NCBI GenBank assembly: GCA_900549275.1
Contig: URNU01000021.1
Coordinates: 1-11,624 of the forward strand
Source of the DNA: an uncultured Collinsella sp.
GTDB lineage: Bacteria; Actinomycetota; Coriobacteriia; Coriobacteriales; Coriobacteriaceae
DNA length: 11,624 nucleotides
Direction of reading: 5' to 3'
Numbering within the stretch: position 1 is the first letter of the stretch; each line of letters opens with the position of its first letter. A program made the translations under genes and the position numbers. Shown here piece by piece: positions 1-6,770 of this stretch. The notes beneath the pieces are model-generated. The model was not told the origin of the DNA. It saw only the letters and a list, made by a program, of their open reading frames with translations, and ran no database searches.

Positions 1-34
1 GACTGTCTGACAAAATCGCAACCCGCACCAACCA

Positions 35-182
35 GCCCTTTTGCTATTCCCGGCGGGGGCCGCGGGTAAAGTTTATCGCGAGTTCCGCACGAGCCGGAGA
101 GCACTCAATGTGCTCTCCGTGCGAGCAGGACTGTAGAGCAGGAAACTTTACGCGCGGCCCCCGCCGGGAATAGCAAAAGGGC
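35..182. repeat. Long inverted repeat with nested hairpin, downstream of pnp
   Basis: The arms at 35-74 and 143-182 are reverse complements over 40 bases with one mismatch (65 against 152). They enclose a 68-base centre. Inside the centre a second hairpin pairs 95-104 with 110-119 around a 5-base loop. The outer end of the right arm overlaps the distal side of the pnp terminator, so both arms start with the same GCCCTTTT string facing inward. No coding region is seen in 1-228. It could be a palindromic intergenic repeat, a small non-autonomous mobile element, a structured RNA, or two face-to-face terminator tails. No target-site duplication is visible at its ends. Confidence 0.85.
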
Positions 183-205
183 GACCCCTGTACGGAGTCG
201 CCCTT
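175..205 (-). terminator. Intrinsic terminator of pnp
   Basis: Read on the minus strand, a 10-bp stem pairs 203-194 with 186-179: seven Watson-Crick pairs, then one U-G and two C-G pairs. The loop is GUACA, and four U residues follow (178-175). It begins about 24 bases after the pnp stop codon. The U tract is short but the stem is strong. It ends the whole minus-strand gene run. Confidence 0.88.
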
Positions 206-228
206 GTTGAGCTGCTTATTTGTAGCTG

Positions 229-2475
229 CTACTCGGCGTCGTGGTGACGGCGGGGCTTGCGGCCTCCGTTGTCGCCGGGACGGCGCGGACGGTCGCTGCG
301 CTCGGAGCGCTCGCGACGCGGACGCTCACGACGCTGGAAGTGCTCGCCATCGCCCTCGGAGGCACCCTCGGCGCGAGCCGGGGCCTCGGGCTTATCCAGA
401 CGATCGAGCGAGATCTTGCCGCGATCGTCGACCTCGATGACGACGACCTTGACCTCGTCGCCCACATTGAGGACGTCCTCGACCTTCTCCACGCGGCCCT
501 TGGCAACGCGGGAGATATGCAGCAGGCCGTCCTTACCGGGCAGCAGGTTCACGAAGGCGCCGAAGGGCTGGATGGAGACAACGCGACCGGTGTACTCCTC
601 GCCCGGCTCGGGAACCTTGATGATGAGCTTGATGCGCTCGACGGCCTGATCGACGGACTCGCCGGTGCCGCCGACAAAGACGGTACCGTCCTCCTGGATG
701 TCGACCGAAGCGCCGGTCTCGTCCTGAATGCCGCGGATGACCTTACCACCGGAACCGATGACGTCGCGGATCTTGTCGGTCGGAACCTGGATGGAGACGA
801 TGCGCGGGGCGGTGCTGCGCGTGGTGTGACGCGGCTCGGGGATTACATCGAGCATCTTCTGCAGGATGAAAGCACGACCCTCCTTGGCCTGCTGCAGGGC
901 GCGGGCCAGGATGTCGAAGGTAAGACCGGTGGCCTTGTTGTCCATCTGCAGAGCGGTGATGCCCTCGGTGGTGCCGGTGACCTTAAAGTCCATGTCGCCC
1001 AGGAAGTCCTCGAGACCCTGGATATCGGACAGGACCACGGTCTTGCCCTCCTCCTGGATCAAGCCCATGGCGATACCGGAGACCGGGCGCTTAATGGGCA
1101 CGCCGCCGTCCATAAGGGCGAGCGTGGAGCCGCAGGTCGAAGCCATAGAAGAGGAGCCGTTGGACTCCATAACCTCGGAGACGACGCGGATGGCGTAGGG
1201 GAACTCGTTCTCGTCGGGGAGCACCGGAAGCAGGGCGCGCTCGGCCAGGTTGCCATGGCCGATCTCGCGGCGCTTGGGGCTGCCCATGCGGCCGGTCTCG
1301 CCGGTGCAGAACGGCGGGAAGTTGTAGTGGTGCATGTAGCGCTTGCCCTCCGTGGGCTCGATGGTATCCAGACGCTGGCCCTCGTTGAGCATGCCGAGCG
1401 ACAGGACGGAGAGCACCTGGGTCTGGCCGCGCTGGAACAGGCCGGAGCCGTGAACGAGCGGCAGATAGTTGTCCTTCACCATGATGGGGCGAATCTCATC
1501 GGCGGCACGGCCGTCGACGCGCTCACCGGTCTCGACGACCATGGTGCGCATGGCCTTCTTCTCGAGCTTCTTGAGCGCCACGGGGATCTCGCGCTCCCAA
1601 GCGGCCTGCTCCTCCTCGGTGAACTCGGCGCGGATGGACTCCTTCAGAGCCTCGACCTTGCCGATACGGGAGAGCTTGTCGGCGTCGCGAAGGGCGGCTG
1701 CCATCTCGTCGTAGTGGGCGAAGATACGCTCCTGGACCTCCTCGACGGGCTGGTCGAGCGGGTACTCCTTCTTGATGATGGGGCCGTTGACCTGCTCCCA
1801 CTCGGCGACGAACTCGTCCTGAGCCCGGCAGAAAGCAGCAAGGGCCTCCTGGCCAAACTTCATGGCGGCGAGCATGTCGTCCTCGGAGATCTCCTCGGCG
1901 CCGGCCTCGACCATCGAGATGAAGTCGGCAGAGCCGCCCAGCTCCAGGTCCAGATCGGAGTTCTCGCGCTCCTCGTAGGTGGGGTTGACGATAAACTCGC
2001 CGGTCTCCACGTTGCGGCCGATGCGCACGCAGGCAAGCGGGCCCTCGAAGGGCACGCCGCCGAGCGTCATGGCCAGGGAAGCACCCATGACGTTGATGAC
2101 ATCGAAGGGGTTGACCTGGTCGGCGACGAGCGAGGTAGCCACGATGTGCACCTCGTTGCGGAAGCCGTCCGGGAAGCTCGGGCGAATCGGACGGTCGATC
2201 ATGCGCGCGGTGAGCGTGGCCTTCTCGCTGGGACGGCCCTCACGCTTGAGGTAACCACCCGGGATGCGGCCGGCGGCGTACATCTTCTCGTTGAAGTCGA
2301 CGGTCAGCGGGAAGAAGTCGTAGTTCTTGCGCTCCTTGGAGACGACCACGGTGTCGAGCATCGTGGTGTCGCCCTGCTTGACCAGGCATGCGCCGGTGGC
2401 CTGCTTGGCAAGCTCGCCCGACTCAAAGGTGTAGGTCTTACCGTACAGCTCAAAGGTCTTGGATACGAGTGTCAT
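229..2475 (-). CDS. pnp: Polyribonucleotide nucleotidyltransferase (PNPase)
   Basis: This 748-residue PNPase degrades RNA 3' to 5' using phosphate, releasing nucleoside diphosphates, and can add tails in reverse. Two RNase PH domains lie at about 1-150 and 315-550, joined by a helical linker. The second carries the phosphate-binding GSSSMAS stretch (440-446) and the metal-site residues D490, D496 and K498, matching E. coli D486, D492 and K494. A KH domain with IGSGGK (573-578) and an S1 domain (about 625-693) follow. The last 53 residues are a low-complexity tail with 14 arginines. The ATG start follows an AAAGGAG Shine-Dalgarno at 2480-2486, 4 bases away; the stop is TAG. It lies downstream of rpsO, a conserved pairing, but with a terminator between them, so it may depend on read-through or on a promoter I could not identify. 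Confidence 0.99.
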   Translation of the reverse strand: MTLVSKTFELYGKTYTFESGELAKQATGACLVKQGDTTMLDTVVVSKERKNYDFFPLTVDFNEKMYAAGRIPGGYLKREGRPSEKATLTARMIDRPIRPSFPDGFRNEVHIVATSLVADQVNPFDVINVMGASLAMTLGGVPFEGPLACVRIGRNVETGEFIVNPTYEERENSDLDLELGGSADFISMVEAGAEEISEDDMLAAMKFGQEALAAFCRAQDEFVAEWEQVNGPIIKKEYPLDQPVEEVQERIFAHYDEMAAALRDADKLSRIGKVEALKESIRAEFTEEEQAAWEREIPVALKKLEKKAMRTMVVETGERVDGRAADEIRPIMVKDNYLPLVHGSGLFQRGQTQVLSVLSLGMLNEGQRLDTIEPTEGKRYMHHYNFPPFCTGETGRMGSPKRREIGHGNLAERALLPVLPDENEFPYAIRVVSEVMESNGSSSMASTCGSTLALMDGGVPIKRPVSGIAMGLIQEEGKTVVLSDIQGLEDFLGDMDFKVTGTTEGITALQMDNKATGLTFDILARALQQAKEGRAFILQKMLDVIPEPRHTTRSTAPRIVSIQVPTDKIRDVIGSGGKVIRGIQDETGASVDIQEDGTVFVGGTGESVDQAVERIKLIIKVPEPGEEYTGRVVSIQPFGAFVNLLPGKDGLLHISRVAKGRVEKVEDVLNVGDEVKVVVIEVDDRGKISLDRLDKPEAPARAEGASEGDGEHFQRRERPRRERSERSDRPRRPGDNGGRKPRRHHDAE

Positions 2476-2488
2476 TGTTCTCCTTTAC

Positions 2489-2511
2489 CCCACAGGCCCC
2501 TTGCCTGCGGG
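2489..2511 (-). promoter_or_regulatory. Hairpin abutting the pnp Shine-Dalgarno
   Basis: On the minus strand 2511-2503 pairs with 2497-2489: nine pairs, one of them G-U, around a 5-base AAGGG loop. The stem ends two bases before the AAAGGAG Shine-Dalgarno of pnp (2486-2480). A stem this close could limit 30S access or be a processing site. E. coli pnp is autoregulated through a cleaved leader stem-loop; a similar role here is inference. Confidence 0.6.
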
Positions 2512-2543
2512 CTTCTCATGTGACGCGGGCCCCCTGCCCCCGC

Positions 2544-2570
2544 CACGCTTCAGAGCGTGATTGTTCACGC
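2544..2570 (-). promoter_or_regulatory. Two mutually exclusive hairpins in the rpsO-pnp spacer
   Basis: Transcribed first, 2570-2565 can pair with 2560-2555 (GCGTGA with TCACGC, ACAA loop). Alternatively, 2559-2554 can pair with 2549-2544 (CACGCT with AGCGTG, CTGA loop). The two 6-bp stems share 2555-2559, so only one can form. They sit between the rpsO terminator and the pnp ribosome binding site. Neither is followed by a U tract, so they are not terminators as written. Confidence 0.5.
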
Positions 2571-2578
2571 CCTTACAC

Positions 2579-2610
2579 AAAAAGAGCGCCCCGCTGCGCA
2601 GGACGCTCTT
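2579..2610 (-). terminator. Intrinsic terminator of rpsO
   Basis: On the minus strand AAGAGCG (2610-2604) pairs with CGCTCTT (2588-2582). Further C-G pairs follow after a mismatch, and a run of five U residues covers 2583-2579. It starts 15 bases after the rpsO stop. It probably ends most rpsO transcripts, with partial read-through into pnp. Confidence 0.82.
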
Positions 2611-2625
2611 AGCATGTACAAATCC

Positions 2626-2904
2626 TTACTGGATGTTGTCGCGGATGCCCAGAGCCTTGATGAGCTCACGGTACTCGACGATGTCGCTCTTCTTGATGTA
2701 AGAGAGAAGACGACGACGACGGCCGACGAGCATGAGCAGACCACGACGGGTGTGGAAGTCCTTCTGGTGGGACTTCATGTGCTCGGTCAGCTCCTTGATG
2801 CGCTCGGTCAGGATGGCGACCTGAACCTTGGGGTTGCCGGTGTCGACCGGGGTGTTACCGAACTGGGCAGTCAGCTCCGCCTTGCGCTCTTTGGAAACAG
2901 TCAT
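2626..2904 (-). CDS. rpsO: 30S ribosomal protein S15
   Basis: A 92-residue S15, near the usual 89. It binds the central domain of 16S rRNA at a three-way junction early in 30S platform assembly. The family signature is intact: a DTG..KVQVAILTERI stretch at 21-36 and an H..D....RRGL...V.RRR.LL core at 46-67. An in-frame extension to 3021 is rejected because residue 1 at 2904 matches the normal N-terminus and is preceded by AAAGGTG at 2910-2916. The stop is TAA. S15 commonly represses its own mRNA through leader structure. The 138-base gap to recO, with a candidate promoter and a stable hairpin, is consistent with that. A terminator follows, then pnp. Confidence 0.98.
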   Translation of the reverse strand: MTVSKERKAELTAQFGNTPVDTGNPKVQVAILTERIKELTEHMKSHQKDFHTRRGLLMLVGRRRRLLSYIKKSDIVEYRELIKALGIRDNIQ

Positions 2905-2924
2905 TGTTTCACCTTTCGTTTTAC

Positions 2925-2940
2925 GTCGCCCGCGGGCGAC
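2925..2940 (-). promoter_or_regulatory. Perfect palindrome in the rpsO leader
   Basis: GTCGCCCGCGGGCGAC is a perfect 16-base palindrome. As RNA it gives a GC-rich stem with a short CGCG loop or turn. It lies 8 bases upstream of the rpsO Shine-Dalgarno, where S15-responsive leaders often place a stem. A weaker CCTCG/CGAGG pairing further upstream could close a larger structure. S15 binding is inferred, not shown. Confidence 0.5.
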
Positions 2941-3009
2941 TCGATTCGCCTCGGACTGGGAAGCCGCCGGTGGAGCGAGCAACCAAGGTCGAGGTACCAA
3001 CAGGTCGGC

Positions 3010-3020
3010 ATGATACCACA
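3010..3020 (-). promoter_or_regulatory. Candidate extended -10 promoter for rpsO
   Basis: The minus strand reads TGTGG then TATCAT (3015-3010), matching a TRTGn-extended -10 with five of six positions of TATAAT. No recognisable -35 lies 16-18 bases upstream, which an extended -10 can tolerate. It sits just after the recO stop and would give an rpsO leader of about 100 bases. Confidence 0.5.
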
Positions 3021-3042
3021 AGCAGCCCGCGCCTGCGCATCA

Positions 3043-3792
3043 TCACCGACCCAACATGAATTCCATCGCACGGAGGCGCTGATCGGTGTGCGTCGCAGCC
3101 CAAACATGCGAAAGCCCCAGCAAAAAAGCTGCGGTATGGGAATCGACCCTCTCGGCCAAGAGCGAATCGAAGGTCATGGACATGAGGGCGCGCAGCCACG
3201 CGACCTCACCGGTCGACACCAGCTCGGCACCCGGAACGCTCGACGCGCACGACCCGCACAGAAGCCCGCCGGCTTGGGCCGAAAAATGCGAGAGCATGGG
3301 ATCGCCGCACGAGACGCAAGCCGAGAAATCGGGTCGGTAACCAACGTGCGACAGCAGTTTAAAGACAAAGGCCGCCACGAGCAGGTCCATGTGTGCCGAA
3401 TCGAGCCCGCTACCGACAAGCGTGAGCGCCCGCTGCGTAATGGCAAAGGTAAATGGATCCTCGGCATCCTCAAACGAGCACACACGCGCGACCTCGGCGA
3501 TTGCGCTTGCGGCGCAGGTCGTCTCGTAATCGGGTGCTGCGCCGAGCGGCGCCTCCATAAGCTCGGCCTGGGAAACCACATCGAGCGACCGTCCATGCGC
3601 GAGCAGCATATCGACGGTACAGAACAGCTCGCAGCGCGCAGCCAGGCGCCCACCGGGTTTGCGGGCGCCCTTTGCCACGGCACGAACCTGCCGGCCCCGC
3701 TCATCAAGCATCGTCAGGATCAGGTCCGTCTCTTTGAGCTTCGTTTTGTCGAGGACGAGCACCTTCGTGCGATATGTCCGGGAGCCTGTCAT
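3043..3792 (-). CDS. recO: DNA repair protein RecO
   Basis: This 249-residue RecO acts in the RecFOR pathway, helping load RecA onto SSB-coated single-stranded DNA and annealing strands at gaps. The N-terminal OB-fold region (about 1-80) opens with the typical Y.TKVLVLDKTKL.ETD run and RAVAKGARKPGGRL. A helical region follows. Four cysteines at 159, 162, 179 and 182 form a CxxC..CxxC zinc-binding pair, as in many RecO proteins but not in E. coli. The length is normal. An in-frame TAA seven codons upstream excludes a longer protein. AAGGA overlaps the era stop, 12 bases from the ATG, a rather long spacing. It follows era by 15 bases, the usual order in many bacteria. No terminator is seen after it. 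Confidence 0.95.
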   Translation of the reverse strand: MTGSRTYRTKVLVLDKTKLKETDLILTMLDERGRQVRAVAKGARKPGGRLAARCELFCTVDMLLAHGRSLDVVSQAELMEAPLGAAPDYETTCAASAIAEVARVCSFEDAEDPFTFAITQRALTLVGSGLDSAHMDLLVAAFVFKLLSHVGYRPDFSACVSCGDPMLSHFSAQAGGLLCGSCASSVPGAELVSTGEVAWLRALMSMTFDSLLAERVDSHTAAFLLGLSHVWAATHTDQRLRAMEFMLGR

Positions 3793-3807
3793 GCGCGCCG
3801 CGAGTCC

Positions 3808-4878
3808 TTAGTCCTCGGCGTTGTAGCCAAAACGGCGAATTTGGGCCTCGTCGTCGCGCCAGCCGGCCTTGACCTTCACGTCCAGCTCCAAAAAGACCTG
3901 CGTGCCAAAGATACGCTCAAGATCGCGACGGGCGTCGATGCCGATATGCTTGATCATCTCGCCGCCCTTGCCGATGATGATGCCCTTTTGGCCTTCGCGC
4001 TCGACGTAAATGGTGGCGTGCACGCGCAGCACCTTCTTGGTCTGCTCGAGCGCATCGCAGATAACGCCAACGGAGTGCGGGATCTCATCACGGGTGCGGC
4101 GCAAGACCTTCTCGCGCACAAACTCGGCAACGAGCGTCTCGTCGGAAGCGTCGGTACCCATATCCTCGGGGAACCAACGCGGACCCTCGGGCAAAAAGTG
4201 CGCAACGGTCTCGATGAAGGCATCGACGTTGAAGTTCTTGACGGACGACGTCACGATCTCGTCGTCATATTCCATGAGCTCGTGGGCGGCCTTAAGCTGC
4301 TCCATGACCTGTGCGGGGTCGGCCTCATCGGCCTTGGTGAGCACCAGGACCTTCTTGGAACGGGCATTCTTGACGCGCTCGGCAACCCAGGCGTCTCCCC
4401 TACCGATCGGTTTGGTGGCATCAATCAAAAACGCGACGACGTCGACATCGTTCAGTTCGAACAACGCGCTCTTGTTGAGCTCGGATCCCAGACCGTCCTT
4501 GGGCTTGTGAATACCCGGGGTATCGACAAAGACCAGCTGGTAGCCGGGACGGTTGACGACGGCGCGCATGCGGCGGCGGGTCGTCTGGGCCACCGGCGAG
4601 GTGATGGCGACCTTTTTGCCATAGCAGGCGTTGAGCAGCGTGGACTTGCCGGCGTTGGGGCGGCCGACAAGCGCCACGAAGCCGCTGCGGAAACCGGGCT
4701 CAACGTCGCCAAAGCCCACGAGGCTATCGTCCTCGTCGCACAGGGCGTCGAGCTCCTCGTCGCTCATACCCTCAAACGGGTCGAATTCCTCGACCTCGTC
4801 AAGCAAATCGGCATCCTCGACCTCATCCAGAACCTCGTTGTCCAGAACCTCATCGGTAGGCTGCATATTGTCGGACAT
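3808..4878 (-). CDS. era: GTPase Era with acidic N-terminal extension
   Basis: Era is an essential GTPase that binds the 3' end of 16S rRNA and checks 30S maturation. The protein has 356 residues against about 300 usually. The extra part is residues 1-60, with 26 Asp or Glu and no Lys or Arg. The GTPase domain has the P-loop GRPNAGKS (72-79), a switch threonine near 99-100, DTPG (119-122) and G4 as TKAD (181-184) in place of the usual NKxD. The C-terminal KH domain has GIIIGKGG (299-306). The ATG is preceded by AAAGGGA at suitable spacing. An internal ATG at residue 38 has no usable spacing, so the long form is preferred. It lies 12 bases after dgkA and before recO. Confidence 0.97.
   Translation of the reverse strand: MSDNMQPTDEVLDNEVLDEVEDADLLDEVEEFDPFEGMSDEELDALCDEDDSLVGFGDVEPGFRSGFVALVGRPNAGKSTLLNACYGKKVAITSPVAQTTRRRMRAVVNRPGYQLVFVDTPGIHKPKDGLGSELNKSALFELNDVDVVAFLIDATKPIGRGDAWVAERVKNARSKKVLVLTKADEADPAQVMEQLKAAHELMEYDDEIVTSSVKNFNVDAFIETVAHFLPEGPRWFPEDMGTDASDETLVAEFVREKVLRRTRDEIPHSVGVICDALEQTKKVLRVHATIYVEREGQKGIIIGKGGEMIKHIGIDARRDLERIFGTQVFLELDVKVKAGWRDDEAQIRRFGYNAED
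4826..4851 (-). repeat. In-frame direct repeat in the era extension
   Basis: An 11-base string (TCCAGAACCTC on the plus strand) occurs at 4826-4836 and 4841-4851, a 15-base period equal to five codons. It encodes tandem EVLD units in the acidic N-terminus of Era. A related LLDEVEE segment follows. This looks like growth by small tandem duplications. Confidence 0.7.
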
Positions 4879-4890
4879 GAAAATCCCTTT

Positions 4891-5268
4891 CTAAATAAAG
4901 CCGAGCGCGTGGGCAAATACGAGCAAGCCCACAATCGCGGCGGTGATGGAAAGTACGTAGACAGAGGCGGCGGCGATATCCTTCGCGCGCTTTGCCAGCG
5001 GATGGAGCTCCTGGGTCGCCAGATCGACAATCGCCTCCATGGCGGTGTTGCACAGCTCGCCGTGAATCACCAGGCCGCAGCAGATGATAATCGTGGCCCA
5101 CTCGGCAATGTCGAGCCCTACGATGCAGCCGGCAATAACGGTGCACACGCCCACTACGAGCATGACCTTAATGTTGCGCTCGGTCTTGACGGCGGTGACG
5201 AAGCCCTCCATGGCGTAGGAAAACGACTTTAAGAAGGATGGATGATCCTTGTTCGATCCGGGAATCAT
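4891..5268 (-). CDS. dgkA: Diacylglycerol kinase / undecaprenol kinase family membrane protein
   Basis: A 125-residue integral membrane kinase of the prokaryotic DgkA family. In E. coli the enzyme phosphorylates diacylglycerol; Gram-positive members often phosphorylate undecaprenol, the cell-wall lipid carrier. The sequence alone does not separate these. The family core is intact: E30-R-N near the N-terminus, the ExxNTAxExxVD motif (E71, N74, E78, D82) and the K96-D97 pair before the last helix. Three membrane helices fit about 34-52, 55-70 and 100-122. The ATG has a TAGGAG Shine-Dalgarno that includes the ybeY stop codon, six bases away, so translation is probably coupled. It sits between ybeY and era, as in many Firmicutes and relatives. 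Confidence 0.9.
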   Translation of the reverse strand: MIPGSNKDHPSFLKSFSYAMEGFVTAVKTERNIKVMLVVGVCTVIAGCIVGLDIAEWATIIICCGLVIHGELCNTAMEAIVDLATQELHPLAKRAKDIAAASVYVLSITAAIVGLLVFAHALGFI

Positions 5269-5277
5269 AGACGGCTC

Positions 5278-5787
5278 CTAGTCGTGGGCGTGGTTGGTGA
5301 TGGGGCCGACGTGGACCAGCTTGGGGTCCTCGCCGCGCTCAAGCGCCAGATCGCGCAGGATGGCGTCCTCGCGGGCCTCCATGACCTCGGCCTCGTCGTC
5401 CTCGATATGGTCATACCCCAGCAGATGCAGCATGCCATGCACGAGCATCAGGCGGCACTCGTCGGCAGGGCTATTGCCAAAGCCGGGGGCCTGACGGGCA
5501 ATGACCTGCGGGGCCAAGATGATATCGCCGAGCTCGAGCGTCTCATCGGCGGGAATATCCTCGTCAAAGGCCGAGTCGCATTCAAACGAGAGGACATCGG
5601 TAGTACGGTCGATACCACGCCACTCGTGGTTGAGTTCGTGCATCTCGTCCTCATCGACATATGAAAGGGAAATCTCAACTTCACGCTCAACGCCCTCGGC
5701 GGCAAGCACGACCTCGCAGATGTGCTCTACCTCCTGAGCGTCGAGCAGCGTATCGAGCTCGGCATCGTTGCTGATCAATACACTCAA
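5278..5787 (-). CDS. ybeY: Endoribonuclease YbeY (rRNA maturation factor)
   Basis: YbeY is a zinc-dependent endoribonuclease needed for 16S rRNA 3' end processing and ribosome quality control. The 169-residue protein carries the signature HGMLHLLGYDH, giving zinc ligands H117, H121 and H127, and the upstream ELNHEWRGIDRTTDVLSF block (51-68) typical of the family. Translation begins at TTG (5787-5785), with AAAGGAG five bases upstream. This start overlaps the phoH stop as TTGA. No nearby in-frame ATG exists before residue 49, which lies inside the conserved domain. The stop TAG forms part of the dgkA ribosome binding site. PhoH upstream and Era downstream act in the same 30S assembly process. 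Confidence 0.96.
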   Translation of the reverse strand: MSVLISNDAELDTLLDAQEVEHICEVVLAAEGVEREVEISLSYVDEDEMHELNHEWRGIDRTTDVLSFECDSAFDEDIPADETLELGDIILAPQVIARQAPGFGNSPADECRLMLVHGMLHLLGYDHIEDDEAEVMEAREDAILRDLALERGEDPKLVHVGPITNHAHD

Positions 5788-6770
5788 CGGGACTCCTTTC
5801 GGTCGCGCACGCGCTTCTCGCGTACATCATCATAAGCATCGTATGCCTCGACGATACGCCCCACCAAGGCATGGCGTACCACGTCGGCACGCTCGAGGTG
5901 AGAAAATGCGACATCGTCGACACGGCCCAAAATCTGCTCAACGTCGGCAAGACCGCCACGACGACCCACCAGGTCACGCTGACTCAGGTCGCCGGTAATC
6001 ACAAACTTGGAGTTAAAGCCCAAGCGCGTCAGGAACATCTTCATCTGCTCGGGCGTGGTATTTTGCGCCTCGTCAAGCACCACGAAGGCATCGCACAGCG
6101 TGCGGCCGCGCATATAGGCAAGTGGGGCGATCTCGATCACGCCGCGCTCCATGAGCTCATCGGTGCGCTCGCGATCCATCATGTCAAAAAGTGCATCGTA
6201 GAGCGGACGCATGTAGGGATCGATCTTTTCCTCGAGGGTACCGGGCAAAAAGCCCAGGTTCTCCCCCGCCTCGACAACTGGACGCGTCAAGATCAGACGG
6301 CCCACCTCGTGACGCTTGAGTGCGGCAACAGCGAGCGCCATGGCCAGATAGGTCTTACCGGTACCGGCAGGACCCAGGCCAAACGTGATGGTATTTGAGC
6401 GGATGGCATCCACATAGCGCTTTTGACCGAGCGTCTTGGGGCGAATGACGCGACCGCGATACGAAAGCAGCACGTCATCGCGAAGCGACGTAGCCTCGTG
6501 CTCACCGTCGCGCAAGACGGCCAGGCAGCGAGAGACATCGTCAGCAGAAAGCGTGCGCCCGGCAGCCGCCTCGCGAAAAGCATGCTCGAAAAAACGTGCC
6601 ACAAGCTCGACCTCATCCGGGTCACCGCTCACAGCGATGCTGTCGCCACGGGCGACCACGTGGGCGCGAACTAAGCTCTCCAGCGCACGAAGGACGCCGT
6701 CGCCGGCACCCAAAACGCGCGAGGGGTCAATACCCTCGGGAACGGTAAGTCTAATCTTCGAGGCTTCCAT
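5784..6770 (-). CDS. phoH: PhoH family ATPase
   Basis: A 328-residue PhoH-like P-loop ATPase, often encoded beside YbeY and thought to work with it on RNA; some family members show RNA helicase or RNase activity. The N-terminal part (about 1-95) has the small nucleic-acid-binding-like fold of PhoH proteins. The ATPase domain has Walker A GPAGTGKT (133-140), Walker B VVLDEAQN (230-237) and the sensor stretch TGDLSQRD (259-266). The ATG at 6770 is chosen over longer in-frame starts because it matches the family N-terminus and follows AGGGAGG. The 5' end overlaps mtaB by 20 bases, and the stop overlaps the ybeY start, so the three genes are translationally linked. The C-terminus is short and charged. 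Confidence 0.96.
   Translation of the reverse strand: MEASKIRLTVPEGIDPSRVLGAGDGVLRALESLVRAHVVARGDSIAVSGDPDEVELVARFFEHAFREAAAGRTLSADDVSRCLAVLRDGEHEATSLRDDVLLSYRGRVIRPKTLGQKRYVDAIRSNTITFGLGPAGTGKTYLAMALAVAALKRHEVGRLILTRPVVEAGENLGFLPGTLEEKIDPYMRPLYDALFDMMDRERTDELMERGVIEIAPLAYMRGRTLCDAFVVLDEAQNTTPEQMKMFLTRLGFNSKFVITGDLSQRDLVGRRGGLADVEQILGRVDDVAFSHLERADVVRHALVGRIVEAYDAYDDVREKRVRDRKESR

Noticed and set aside
1..34. Gene fragment at the left edge
   Set aside because: Too short and without a recognisable coding pattern; nothing can be supported there.
96..118. CIRCE-like operator in the centre of the inverted repeat (GCACTC present)
   Set aside because: CIRCE needs TTAGCACTC, nine bases, then GAGTGCTAA. 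Here the arms are GGAGAGCAC and GTGCTCTCC with a 5-base loop, and no heat-shock gene is nearby.
241..2523. A 760-codon open frame on the plus strand across pnp
   Set aside because: It is antisense to an unmistakable PNPase, its translation has an Ala/Gly/Leu/Asp-heavy low-information composition with no known motif, and long antisense frames are a by-product of GC-rich codon use.
2557..5232. An 891-codon open frame on the plus strand across rpsO, recO, era and dgkA
   Set aside because: It crosses four recognised genes and their spacers, including a terminator and the rpsO leader, and shows no domain. The length is striking but fits codon-bias shadowing.
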